Of a stretch of 64,000 nt of DNA, positions 1 to 7,907 are shown one piece after another. The position numbers and the translations under genes were made by a program. Within the stretch, counting starts at the first letter, position 1. Each line of letters opens with the position of its first letter. Source of the stretch: JBMNKL01 sp050261495. GTDB lineage: Bacteria > Bacillota > Clostridia > Acetivibrionales > DTU013. The notes beneath the pieces are model-generated. The model had not been told where the DNA came from, did no database searches, and saw only the letters and a list, made by a program, of their open reading frames with translations. The stretch is from NCBI GenBank assembly GCA_050261495.1, contig JBLNDI010000146.1:27087-91086 (forward strand), given 5' to 3'.

Positions 1-2
1 AT

Positions 3-809
3 ATATCCTTCATAAAATCAATTACATTAAGCGATCTGTACGCATTTATGTCATTTGTAAGCAACAGCCGCGATAATTCTTCATTTGCCCGCGCCAGAAA
101 AGTTGCTTCATTAAAATCCTTTTTCAAATACCTTACGCTTAAGGCAAAACTGCTTGATGCAAACCCGGCCCAGGAGCTTGAATCTCCAAAAATACTCAAG
201 AGATTGCCTAGATACCTAAATATCGACGAAAGCAAGCAGCTTTTGAATTCCGTTGATGGAACGTTTTCAGAACGGGATTATGCAATAATTACCATTTTTT
301 TGAATTGTGGACTTCGATTATCGGAATTGGTCGGTATAAACCTTAATAATATAAAAGGAAACGTAATGACGGTTATCGGGAAAGGCGGAAAAGAGCGCAG
401 CATCCCCCTCAACAGCGCCTGTATGAAGGCATTGGAGTCATATATGAAAGTCCGTCCAGTGGATGGGGTTAGAGACCGGAACGCGCTTTTCCTAAGCAAG
501 CGCAAGCAGCGTATCAGCAAGGAATTGGTCCAAAAAATTGTTAAAAAATATATCAAATCCGCGGGTCTTGATCCCGAACGGTATTCCACGCACAAGCTGC
601 GCCATACTGCCGCCACGCTGATGTATAAATACGGCAACGTGGATATAAGGTCCTTGCAGGAACTGCTTGGGCTTGTTAGTATTTCGACTACGCAGATTTA
701 CACGCACCTGGACGCAATACAGCTCAGGAATGCAGTCGAAAGCAACCCGCTTGCCGACTTCAGCAAAAAAGACAGCCAAGCGGAAAGGAACAATACCGGC
801 GCATTATAG
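3..809 (+). CDS. Tyrosine recombinase (XerC/XerD-like integrase), 5' end cut by window edge
   Basis: Site-specific DNA strand-exchange enzyme. The frame is open to the left edge: codons from base 3 read ISFIKSITLSDLYAFMSF in frame before the first ATG at 48, matching the N-terminal SAM-like DNA-binding domain of XerC/D. The catalytic domain shows the first Arg (CGLRLSEL), the beta-strand Lys (GKGGKERSIPL), the HxxR box (HKLRH) and the nucleophile Tyr (TTQIYTH). The His/Trp normally found in LLGH is Leu here (codon 672-674, LLGLVSIS). The C-terminal tail is short and polar. It is transcribed toward the LCP gene 80 bases downstream. It could be a housekeeping XerC-like protein or a domesticated integrase; no att site was seen. 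Confidence 0.85.
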   Translation: MSFIKSITLSDLYAFMSFVSNSRDNSSFARARKVASLKSFFKYLTLKAKLLDANPAQELESPKILKRLPRYLNIDESKQLLNSVDGTFSERDYAIITIFLNCGLRLSELVGINLNNIKGNVMTVIGKGGKERSIPLNSACMKALESYMKVRPVDGVRDRNALFLSKRKQRISKELVQKIVKKYIKSAGLDPERYSTHKLRHTAATLMYKYGNVDIRSLQELLGLVSISTTQIYTHLDAIQLRNAVESNPLADFSKKDSQAERNNTGAL

Positions 810-889
810 GTCTAAAAAAGGTACTGCAAAGATGCTATAATTGTAATATTATAAATTGTAATACTAATGTATTTATGAGGTCGTTATAG

Positions 890-2014
890 ATGAATTTACG
901 GAAATTTTGCTTTATATTAACGGTAATAGTCACAGTAGTGTTGTTTTTCTCGGGTATAGGCATTATTTATTACGTGAACGAAAACCTGTCAAACGTTGAA
1001 AGCGCCTACGCTTCATTTGACAGTCCCCTGGGCAAAATACTCCAGCCTTTTGCGAAACGAAACGAACCTTTTAATGTTTTGCTGATTGGCGGCGACAAGG
1101 TTAACAAGAACTCAGATACCATGATGCTGGTAAATTTTAATCCCGAAACCATGGATATCAATATTATGTCAATCCCCCGGGATACAAAAGTAAAGATAGA
1201 AAAGATCAACAGGAAAATCAATTACGCGTTTCCCCACGGAGGCGTCGATCTCGCCGTTAAAACCGTTTCCGAGTTCCTGGACGTAAATATAAGTTACTAT
1301 GTTTTTGTTGACACTGCGGCATTCAGGAATATTATCGACCTCCTGGGAGGCGTGGAATATTATGTTCCTGTCGATATGGACTACGATGATCCTACCCAGA
1401 ATCTTCACATACATTTAAAAAAAGGCCGACAGATATTGAACGGGGCCAAGGCGGAGCAGTTTGTAAGATTCCGCAAGCCAAACAAGTGGAACAAGGAAAT
1501 CAGGAAGTATTATGACGGAAGCGATTTGAAAAGGACTGAGGCGCAGCAGGCCTTTATACGGGAATTAATGAAACAAAAACTGAACCTTAAATACTTTCCA
1601 AAGCTTACAAGCATAATTAATGAAGTCTTTGACAACGTAGAGACCAACTTCAGCCTGAACGAGATTATAAAGCTTTCAGGATATATAAACAAGTTCAGCA
1701 CAGACAAGGTCAACTTCATACAAATGCCGGGAACGACATTAGACGTCTCTCCGTATTATTTCATTTGCGATGTTGAAAAAACAAAGCAGATTATAGCCGA
1801 GTATTTTGTTTCAGGCAGCCTGGCCGTGACCGGCAGCAATATTAGTAATTCAAATAAAGGAAAAGAAAGCAAAACCAGCAAAACGTCCGGTACGAAATCA
1901 TCTTCGAACGGGAAGGCAAACGCTGGAAAAGGCGCCGGTACTAACGGCACGGCGCCCAAGGTCAATCCTTCGAATACGGAAACGTCTATAAAAGGTTCGG
2001 GCAATGATCCATAA
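890..2014 (+). CDS. LytR-CpsA-Psr (LCP) family cell-wall glycopolymer ligase
   Basis: Probable membrane-anchored phosphotransferase that attaches undecaprenyl-linked anionic polymers to peptidoglycan outside the cell. One transmembrane segment (about residues 5-28) is followed by an extracellular LCP domain, recognisable by FNVLLIGGD, SDTMMLVNFNP, MSIPRDTKV, INYAFPHGG and the Arg-rich QFVRFRKP/DLKRTEAQQ core. The last about 60 residues are Ser/Thr/Asn/Gly/Lys-rich and probably disordered. The start is ATG 890 with GAGG nine bases upstream. A TATAAT-like hexamer at 836-841 may be the -10. It converges with the aminopeptidase gene, leaving only 20 bases between stops. Confidence 0.9.
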   Translation: MNLRKFCFILTVIVTVVLFFSGIGIIYYVNENLSNVESAYASFDSPLGKILQPFAKRNEPFNVLLIGGDKVNKNSDTMMLVNFNPETMDINIMSIPRDTKVKIEKINRKINYAFPHGGVDLAVKTVSEFLDVNISYYVFVDTAAFRNIIDLLGGVEYYVPVDMDYDDPTQNLHIHLKKGRQILNGAKAEQFVRFRKPNKWNKEIRKYYDGSDLKRTEAQQAFIRELMKQKLNLKYFPKLTSIINEVFDNVETNFSLNEIIKLSGYINKFSTDKVNFIQMPGTTLDVSPYYFICDVEKTKQIIAEYFVSGSLAVTGSNISNSNKGKESKTSKTSGTKSSSNGKANAGKGAGTNGTAPKVNPSNTETSIKGSGNDP

Positions 2015-2034
2015 AATATCCGCCTTATTTCTAT

Positions 2035-3471
2035 TTATGCCTTATGCCCGTAAAACACCTTGTATGCGTTATATAAGGTGAATATGTCTATCTTGCTTGT
2101 GATTTCAAACGGAGAATGCATCGACAAAACAGCGACTCCGCAGTCAATTACATCGATTCCAAGGTTTGCAGCGTATTGGGCTATCGTCCCTCCCCCGCCT
2201 TCGTCAACCTTGCCTAGCTCGCCTGTCTGCCATATTATATTGTTGTCATTGAAAAGCTTGCGGATCTCCCCTACGAATTCAGCGCCGGCGTCGCTCGAAT
2301 CATACTTTCCCCTGGAACCGGTGTACTTCTGCAGCACGATGCCTCGTCCAAGGTATGTAGCGTTCCTTTTCTCGTAAACGCTTTCATAGTTGGGATCAAC
2401 TGCCGCGTTTACATCAGCGGAGAGCATTTTGGACCTTTCCAGGCAGTTTCGAAGCTTTAAATCGCTGTAAGCAGGATCTGTCAAGGCTATAAGTTTAGCT
2501 AAGAAATTCTGCAGGAAGCTGGCCTTTGCCCCGGTATTCCCGGCGCTTCCGATTTCCTCCTTGTCGGTAAACAGGCATATGGACGTTCTTTCCGGGATGC
2601 CGATGTCAATGATTGATTTAAGAGACGGGTACGCGCATACCCTGTCATCCTGTCCGTATCCGCCGACCATGCTCCTGTCCAGGCCGATATCCCTTGCCCT
2701 GTGTGCAGGAACGATTTCAATCTCCGCGGACTGGAAGTCTTCTTCCACTATTCCATACCTTTTATATAGTATGTCCAGTATTTTAAGCTTTACCTTTTCC
2801 TTGACCTTCTCGTCATTGTAAGGCATGGAGCCGAGCAACAGGTTCAAACCCTCGCCGGTGACGGCTTCGCTCATTTTTTTCTGCATTTGCTCCCTTGCAA
2901 GGTGCGGCAGCAAATCTGTTATGACAAAAACGGGATCGTCATCTTCCTCGCCTATCCTGATTTCCACCTGCGCCCCATCCCCTTTTAACACAAGGCCGTG
3001 TATGGCAAGCGGTATCGTCAGCCACTGGTACTTCTTCAGTCCGCCGTAATAATGGGTTTTGAACATTGCCAGTTCGGTATCTTCATACAGGGGATTCGGT
3101 TTTAAGTCTATCCTGGGTGCATCGACATGCGAGCCAATGATATTAACACCGTTTTCAAGCGGCGATTTCCCGATTACTGCCAGGACGGCGGCTTTTTTCC
3201 GGTTGATATAATAAACCCTTGAGCCGGGCTTTAGCGCTGGATTTTTGCCGGCAAGCCCGTCGATGTTGACGAAACCTGCTTCAACAGCCATCTTCTCAGC
3301 ATTTGCAATGAATTCCCTTTCCGTTTTCGAGTTGTTCAGGAATTCCTTGTACCCTTCGCAGAAATCATAGCATTTTTTTATGTCTTCCTCGGTTGCCTTT
3401 TCCCATGCGTTTTTTTGTTTGTAGAATAATTTCTCCTGTAGTTTCTGGCCTTCTGTTTTCGTTTCACTCAT
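2035..3471 (-). CDS. M18 family zinc aminopeptidase
   Basis: Cytoplasmic dinuclear-zinc aminopeptidase removing N-terminal residues from peptides. The family pattern is clear: GSHVDAPRIDLKPNPLYE (metal His/Asp), FTDKEEIGSAG (catalytic Glu and metal ligand) and, near the C-terminus, VLSMHSPFEITSKID (last metal His). The length, about 478 residues, fits bacterial M18 enzymes. Start choice: GGAGG lies directly against the first ATG (3480) but nine bases before the ATG at 3471, so 3471 (MSETKTEG) is preferred. A promoter-like pair lies at 3552-3581. Monocistronic, divergent from the PHP phosphatase gene. Confidence 0.92.
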   Translation of the reverse strand: MSETKTEGQKLQEKLFYKQKNAWEKATEEDIKKCYDFCEGYKEFLNNSKTEREFIANAEKMAVEAGFVNIDGLAGKNPALKPGSRVYYINRKKAAVLAVIGKSPLENGVNIIGSHVDAPRIDLKPNPLYEDTELAMFKTHYYGGLKKYQWLTIPLAIHGLVLKGDGAQVEIRIGEEDDDPVFVITDLLPHLAREQMQKKMSEAVTGEGLNLLLGSMPYNDEKVKEKVKLKILDILYKRYGIVEEDFQSAEIEIVPAHRARDIGLDRSMVGGYGQDDRVCAYPSLKSIIDIGIPERTSICLFTDKEEIGSAGNTGAKASFLQNFLAKLIALTDPAYSDLKLRNCLERSKMLSADVNAAVDPNYESVYEKRNATYLGRGIVLQKYTGSRGKYDSSDAGAEFVGEIRKLFNDNNIIWQTGELGKVDEGGGGTIAQYAANLGIDVIDCGVAVLSMHSPFEITSKIDIFTLYNAYKVFYGHKA

Positions 3472-3551
3472 AGTTTTCATCCTCCATCCATGGTCTGATA
3501 ATTAAATCTATTTACCTGTAATTACCATCGAATTAATTCGCGGACTTTTTT

Positions 3552-3581
3552 ATTATATACCATTTTGCATTTTTTTAACAA
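3552..3581 (-). promoter_or_regulatory. SigA-type promoter for the M18 aminopeptidase gene
   Basis: On the minus strand TTGTTA (3581-3576), an 18-base spacer and a perfect TATAAT (3557-3552) precede the gene. The spacer is A-rich. A small palindrome CGAATTAATTCG lies just downstream of the -10 and could be an operator or chance. Confidence 0.5.
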
Positions 3582-3621
3582 CAGATTATGCGCTATGCCC
3601 GTCAATATTTGATTCACTGGA

Positions 3622-3650
3622 TTGATTTACGCCAATGACAGTGTTAATAT
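3622..3650 (+). promoter_or_regulatory. SigA-type promoter for the PHP phosphatase gene
   Basis: TTGATT (3622-3627), 17-base spacer, TAATAT (3645-3650). The predicted transcript would start only about 17 bases before the ATG at 3674, just enough to hold the AGGAGG at 3661-3666. Confidence 0.45.
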
Positions 3651-3673
3651 TATACTGTTCAGGAGGTACATCT

Positions 3674-4468
3674 ATGTTTGATTGCCACGTACACACAACT
3701 TTTTCTGCGGACAGCTCAATTAATGCCTCATGCGCTTGCGAAACTGCCATAGAATCAGGTCTTGACGGCATTGCATTCACCGACCACCTGGATTTTGACT
3801 ACCCGGGCGAAACAATTCTTATCGACTTTGAACGCTATTTTTCCGAAATATCTTTCGTTCAGGCCGAATATGAAAAACGCCTGAAGGTTCTGAAAGCCAT
3901 TGAAGTCGGTATACAGCCGCATGTATTGGAGGAATCCCTTGGCATTGTCAGCAGTTATGATTTTGACTACGTACTCGCGTCCGTTCATATTATCGGTGGC
4001 ATTGACCCGTACAGGAACCGGGAATATTACACGATTATGGATAAAATCGAGGCATACGGCCGTTACCTGCAGGAAATCCTCTTCATGGTCAGGAATTTCA
4101 AGTCTTTTGATATGGTTGGGCATTTTGACTATATAATCCGTTACGCAAGTTATGTTGACAGGACGTTAAGATATGATGACCATTGCGAAATACTTGATCA
4201 AATAATGAAAGAGCTTATCCGGCAAGGACGCGGATTTGAACTGAATACGGGAACATACAGGAAATCCCCCGCCGACGCGGAGTATGATATTAATATATTG
4301 AAGCGTTACAGGCAATTGGGCGGCGAACTTATCTGCCTGGGATCCGATGCGCACCGACTGGGAAATATCGCCGCGAGGTTCGGGTATTATGCAGGCATGA
4401 TCCGGGACGCGGGTTTTAAATATATGGTACATTTTGAAGGACGAAAACCGGTTTTCGACAAGCTGTAG
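3674..4468 (+). CDS. PHP-domain histidinol-phosphatase-like hydrolase (HisJ type)
   Basis: Metal-dependent phosphoesterase of the PHP superfamily, most like HisJ histidinol-phosphatases in length (264 residues) and motif order. Metal-binding motifs are visible: FDCHVHTTFSAD at the N-terminus, FTDHLDFDY, ASVHII, GHFDYI and the C-terminal GSDAHRLGNIA. AGGAGG at 3661 with an eight-base gap selects the ATG at 3674; a longer in-frame start at 3635 would put the SD inside the gene. No other his genes are adjacent, so the substrate (histidinol phosphate or another phosphoester) is open. Confidence 0.82.
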   Translation: MFDCHVHTTFSADSSINASCACETAIESGLDGIAFTDHLDFDYPGETILIDFERYFSEISFVQAEYEKRLKVLKAIEVGIQPHVLEESLGIVSSYDFDYVLASVHIIGGIDPYRNREYYTIMDKIEAYGRYLQEILFMVRNFKSFDMVGHFDYIIRYASYVDRTLRYDDHCEILDQIMKELIRQGRGFELNTGTYRKSPADAEYDINILKRYRQLGGELICLGSDAHRLGNIAARFGYYAGMIRDAGFKYMVHFEGRKPVFDKL

Positions 4469-4475
4469 CAAGTTG

Positions 4476-4517
4476 AGGCTTTGAACTTCGTGCTTTGGAC
4501 TTTGTGTTTCGAGTTTC
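4476..4517. repeat. Six degenerate 7-bp repeats between convergent genes
   Basis: Between two convergent stop codons the sequence divides into six consecutive heptamers: AGGCTTT, GAACTTC, GTGCTTT, GGACTTT, GTGTTTC, GAGTTTC. The pattern is roughly GNNYTTY (RAARNNC on the other strand). No hairpin terminator was found in this 55-base gap. Confidence 0.55.
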
Positions 4518-4523
4518 GCGCAG

Positions 4524-5603
4524 TCAATCGATGACGCCGCCGCCGACGACTGTATCGCCATCGTAAAAAACCACTGCCTGGCCAGGTGTTACAGCACGCT
4601 GAGGATTGTCAAAAATAACGCTTACCCTGCCATCGTTCAGCGGGCGTATCAATGCGGGCGCCTCTTTTGCCGAATATCTGATTTTTGCCGTCACGCGCAT
4701 TTCATCCCTTAATTCAGGTATTGATATGAAATTAAGGTCGGATGCCGTTAAATTCGTGGAAAACAGGTCGCATTCATCTCCAAGCACCACGGTGTTTTCC
4801 TCCGGGTTTATGGCTACGACATATGTCCGCTTGCCCAACGATATGCCCAGTCCCTTTCTCTGGCCTACCGTGTAATGGATAATGCCTTTGTGCATGCCCA
4901 GCATATTCCCGCCCCGGTCAACAAAATATCCCGGTTTGATCTCAACATCCGTGTTTTCATTTATATAGCGGCCATAATCATTGTCCTCGACAAAACATAT
5001 CTCCTGGCTGTCGGGTTTATGCGCCACCGGAAGCCCAAGTTCGCGTGCGATTTCCCTTACCTTGTCCTTGGTAAGGTCACCGATTGGGAAAAGCGTCCTT
5101 GAGAGCTGCTTCTGGGTCATGGTGTAAAGGACGTAAGTCTGGTCTTTTGCATCTGAGGCCGATTTTTTCAACAAGTATCTGCCGGTATTTTCATCGTAAA
5201 CAATGCGGGCATAATGGCCTGTCGCGATATAATCCATCCCCATCGACAAAGCTTTTCTCAGAAGCGTGTCAAACTTGACAAAACGGTTGCATGCAATACA
5301 AGGATTTGGCGTTCTTCCTTTCAGGTATTCATTTTTGAAATAATCTATAACCTTTTCCTGGAACACACCCTTGAAATTCAATACATAATAGCGGATACCA
5401 AGCTTGTTCGCCACTTTTCCGGCATCATAAACCGCAGACAAGGAACAGCAGCCACCCTCGGCAAGCTTCCTTTCTTCATCCATGTCCGGCCATATTTGCA
5501 TGGTGACGCCTGTGACGTTATAACCCTGTTCCAGTAAAACCGCGGCGGCGACGGAGCTATCCACCCCTCCGCTCATTCCAAGCATTACATTTCCTTTTGA
5601 CAT
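4524..5603 (-). CDS. mnmA: tRNA-specific 2-thiouridylase MnmA
   Basis: ATP-dependent enzyme that puts sulfur on U34 of Lys, Glu and Gln tRNAs, taking persulfide sulfur from a cysteine desulfurase. The N-terminus has the PP-loop [12 protein letters not shown]. The first catalytic Cys is in [14 protein letters not shown] and the second in [18 protein letters not shown] and [10 protein letters not shown] (central and C-terminal barrel) are also typical. 359 residues, normal length. ATG with AGGTG seven bases upstream, seven bases after the iscU stop, so it is in the iscR-iscS-iscU operon. The enzyme is thus encoded beside its likely sulfur donor. Confidence 0.97.
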   Translation of the reverse strand: MSKGNVMLGMSGGVDSSVAAAVLLEQGYNVTGVTMQIWPDMDEERKLAEGGCCSLSAVYDAGKVANKLGIRYYVLNFKGVFQEKVIDYFKNEYLKGRTPNPCIACNRFVKFDTLLRKALSMGMDYIATGHYARIVYDENTGRYLLKKSASDAKDQTYVLYTMTQKQLSRTLFPIGDLTKDKVREIARELGLPVAHKPDSQEICFVEDNDYGRYINENTDVEIKPGYFVDRGGNMLGMHKGIIHYTVGQRKGLGISLGKRTYVVAINPEENTVVLGDECDLFSTNLTASDLNFISIPELRDEMRVTAKIRYSAKEAPALIRPLNDGRVSVIFDNPQRAVTPGQAVVFYDGDTVVGGGVID

Positions 5604-5610
5604 AGTTCAC

Positions 5611-6057
5611 CTATTCCTGGCTGTCATCATGAAGGTGTATTTCATCGCATTTCATGCAACACCCTTCACAACTGTCAACATCTTCAATTATTCCTTTTTT
5701 GCGCTGGTAATCCTGTATTGCCATCCTGATCGCTTCCTCGGCAAGGTTTGAGCAATGCATCTTGATCGGCGGAAGCCCGTCCAGAGCTTCTGCAACGGCT
5801 TTATTGGTGATTTTCAACGCCTCCTGAACCGTTTTCCCTTTTACCAGCTCGGTTGCCATACTGCTTGTCGCTACTGCCGCGCCGCAGCCGAAAGTCTTGA
5901 ATTTTGCGTCGACTATTATATCGTTTTCGATTTTTAAGTACATTTTCATTATATCCCCGCATTTAGGATTTCCGACCTGCCCGACGCCGTCGGCGTCAGC
6001 GATCTCTCCTACATTCCTGGGATTTGTAAAATGATCCATTACTTTTTCGCTGTACAT
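5611..6057 (-). CDS. iscU: Fe-S cluster scaffold IscU/NifU N-terminal domain protein
   Basis: Scaffold on which iron-sulfur clusters are assembled with sulfur from the adjacent desulfurase. Numbered from the ATG at 6057, the three ligand cysteines are C33 (GNPKCGD), C58 (TFGCGAA) and C102 (MHCSN), with D35 beside the first. After residue 120 there is an added tail with clustered cysteines (C130, C133, C134, C137). Such a Cys-rich extension is seen in clostridial NifU-like proteins; its role is not clear to me. AGGATT-type SD and family alignment favour 6057 over the longer start at 6075. Confidence 0.95.
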   Translation of the reverse strand: MYSEKVMDHFTNPRNVGEIADADGVGQVGNPKCGDIMKMYLKIENDIIVDAKFKTFGCGAAVATSSMATELVKGKTVQEALKITNKAVAEALDGLPPIKMHCSNLAEEAIRMAIQDYQRKKGIIEDVDSCEGCCMKCDEIHLHDDSQE

Positions 6058-6105
6058 TTCCAATCCTTCTTTCATTCTTTCATCGGGCTTAAGTCCACCC
6101 GGTAT

Positions 6106-7305
6106 TTATACCTGGAGCTGCTGTCCCTGCTTCCTGCAATACGCTTCATAAAGCGGCGACATATCCCTTAAGCGCTGAACAATCGGGGGAAGCACACTCA
6201 TCAGGTAATCTACATCTTCATCTGAGTTTTCCTCGCCGAATGTGATTCTCAGTGAGCCATGGGCTAACTCATGGGGCAGCCCTATCGCAAGCAATACATG
6301 CGACGGGTCAAGGGAGCCCGATGTGCAGGCCGATCCACTTGACGCCGCGATACCTTTCATGTCGAGCATCAACAAGAGCGATTCTCCTTCTATGAATTCG
6401 AAAGTAAAGTTGACATTTCCGGGCAGCCTTTTTTCCCTATGCCCGTTTAGCCTTACAAACGGGACTTTCTCCTCTATTTCTTTTATAGTCCTGTCCCTCA
6501 GTGCAATTAGTTTTTTATTATATTGATCTATATTAGCCGCAGCTATTTCCAGCGCTTTTGCCATTCCGACAATGCCCGCCACGTTTTCTGTGCTTGCCCT
6601 CCTGCCCCTTTCCTGGGCTCCGCCGTGAATAAAACTCGTAATCTTGACGCCTTTGTTGACATAAAGCGCTCCGACCCCTTTCGGACCGTAAAACTTGTGC
6701 GCCGACATTGAAAGCAGGTCAATATTCATTTCCGAAACGTTAATATTTACGTTTCCCATTGCCTGCACCGCGTCCGTATGGAAATACACGCCTTTTTCCC
6801 TTGTGACCCTGCCAATCTCGGCAATTGGCTGTATTGTTCCGATTTCGTTGTTGGCAAACATAATGGTGACAAGGATCGTATCAGGTCTGATAGCGGCTCG
6901 TACCTGTTCGGCGGTTACCAGTCCGTTACCGTCCACCGGAAGGTAAGTTACTTCGAAACCGTCGTTTTCAAGGTACTGGCACGCGTGAAGCACAGCATGA
7001 TGTTCGATGGCGGTGGTAATTATATGTTTGCCTTTTTGCCTGTTGGCATAGGCTACTCCCTTTATCGCCCAGTTGTCAGCTTCCGTGCCGGAACCCGTAA
7101 AGAATATCTCCTTGGGCTGGGCGCCGATTATGCCTGCTATGGTCTCCCTGGCTTCCTCTATCGCCATTTTGCTTTCCCTGCCGATGGAATATATCGATGA
7201 AGGGTTTCCGAATTTTTGGCTAAAATACGGCAGCATTGCTTCAAATACTTCTTTTCTTACTGGCGTGGTTGCTGCATGATCAAAATAAATGATTTTATCG
7301 CCCAT
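6106..7305 (-). CDS. iscS: Cysteine desulfurase IscS/NifS (first copy)
   Basis: PLP enzyme converting cysteine to alanine and a protein-bound persulfide, supplying IscU and MnmA. Motifs: YFDHAATTPV at the N-terminus, TGSGTEADNWAIKG, HTDAVQAMGN, the PLP lysine in SAHKFYGPKG and the catalytic cysteine loop SSGSACTSGS, followed by HVLLAIG. 399 residues, normal. AAGGAG lies ten bases before the ATG. It sits between iscR and iscU with short gaps, the standard Isc order. A second desulfurase is encoded at 16850-18025. Confidence 0.97.
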   Translation of the reverse strand: MGDKIIYFDHAATTPVRKEVFEAMLPYFSQKFGNPSSIYSIGRESKMAIEEARETIAGIIGAQPKEIFFTGSGTEADNWAIKGVAYANRQKGKHIITTAIEHHAVLHACQYLENDGFEVTYLPVDGNGLVTAEQVRAAIRPDTILVTIMFANNEIGTIQPIAEIGRVTREKGVYFHTDAVQAMGNVNINVSEMNIDLLSMSAHKFYGPKGVGALYVNKGVKITSFIHGGAQERGRRASTENVAGIVGMAKALEIAAANIDQYNKKLIALRDRTIKEIEEKVPFVRLNGHREKRLPGNVNFTFEFIEGESLLLMLDMKGIAASSGSACTSGSLDPSHVLLAIGLPHELAHGSLRITFGEENSDEDVDYLMSVLPPIVQRLRDMSPLYEAYCRKQGQQLQV

Positions 7306-7372
7306 AAATTTATGCTCCTTTGTATAAATTTAAATTGATAAAATTCCCGTGTCCGATAATCATTTCACTTTA

Positions 7373-7813
7373 TTATTGTTTTCTAAACTCCATGTTTCTA
7401 TTGTAGTCTTCCACAAGCTCCTTCAGCGTAATATTGTCTATAACATTATTAATGCCATCCCTGATCTTTTCCCATACGCTCCTGGATACGCACAAGTCCT
7501 GGTTTCCGCAGTGACGCGTTTTACGATTTTCCATGACGCAATCAGTCGGGGCCAATGAACCCTCAAGCGCCCTTAACACATCTCCTACGGTTATGTTCTC
7601 CGGGGCATGCGCCAGGGAATATCCACCCTGTGAGCCTCTTACGCTTTTTATAATCTTGGCTTTTTTCAATGCGGCAAAAAGCTGCTCAAGGTAATTTTCG
7701 GATATTCCTTGTCTTTCTGCTATGCTTTTCAATGCGACATTTCCTTCCCCGCAGTTAGCTGCAAGGTCAATAATGGCTTTCAGGCCATACCTGCCCCTTG
7801 TTGAAAGCTTCAT
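7373..7813 (-). CDS. iscR: Rrf2-family Fe-S regulator IscR
   Basis: Winged-helix transcription factor that senses Fe-S status and usually represses its own isc operon. The N-terminal HTH begins MKLSTRGRYGLKAIIDLA. The wing has KSVRGSQGGYSLA. Three cysteines suited to ligate a cluster are C92, C102 and C108; the spacing differs a little from E. coli IscR (92, 98, 104). 146 residues. It is the first gene of the operon. Its promoter and a 25-bp inverted repeat at 7827-7851 lie directly upstream, supporting autoregulation. CymR-type cysteine regulators lack these cysteines, so IscR is the better call. Confidence 0.9.
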   Translation of the reverse strand: MKLSTRGRYGLKAIIDLAANCGEGNVALKSIAERQGISENYLEQLFAALKKAKIIKSVRGSQGGYSLAHAPENITVGDVLRALEGSLAPTDCVMENRKTRHCGNQDLCVSRSVWEKIRDGINNVIDNITLKELVEDYNRNMEFRKQ

Positions 7814-7826
7814 GAACCTGCCTCCG

Positions 7827-7851
7827 AATTCCTAGTAAATTACTCGGGTAT
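7827..7851. promoter_or_regulatory. Probable IscR operator, 25-bp inverted repeat
   Basis: Two 12-base arms around one central base: AATTCCTAGTAA and, reversed, ATACCCGAGTAA. Eight of twelve positions match between arms, and the length and layout resemble known IscR/Rrf2 sites. It lies between the iscR -10 and the ribosome binding site. Confidence 0.55.
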
Positions 7852-7858
7852 CAATTTA

Positions 7859-7887
7859 AGATTAACACTTTATTTTATTATTGTCAA
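7859..7887 (-). promoter_or_regulatory. Promoter of the isc operon
   Basis: Minus strand: TTGACA (7887-7882, perfect), 17-base spacer, TAATCT (7864-7859, weak). The inverted repeat at 7827-7851 would overlap or follow the transcription start. Confidence 0.5.
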
Positions 7888-7907
7888 TAAATGATTTGAT
7901 ATTTTTA

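Noticed and set aside
4436..4460. GAAAACCGGTTTTC palindrome as a terminator
   Set aside because: It is inside the coding end of the PHP phosphatase gene and has no T tract.
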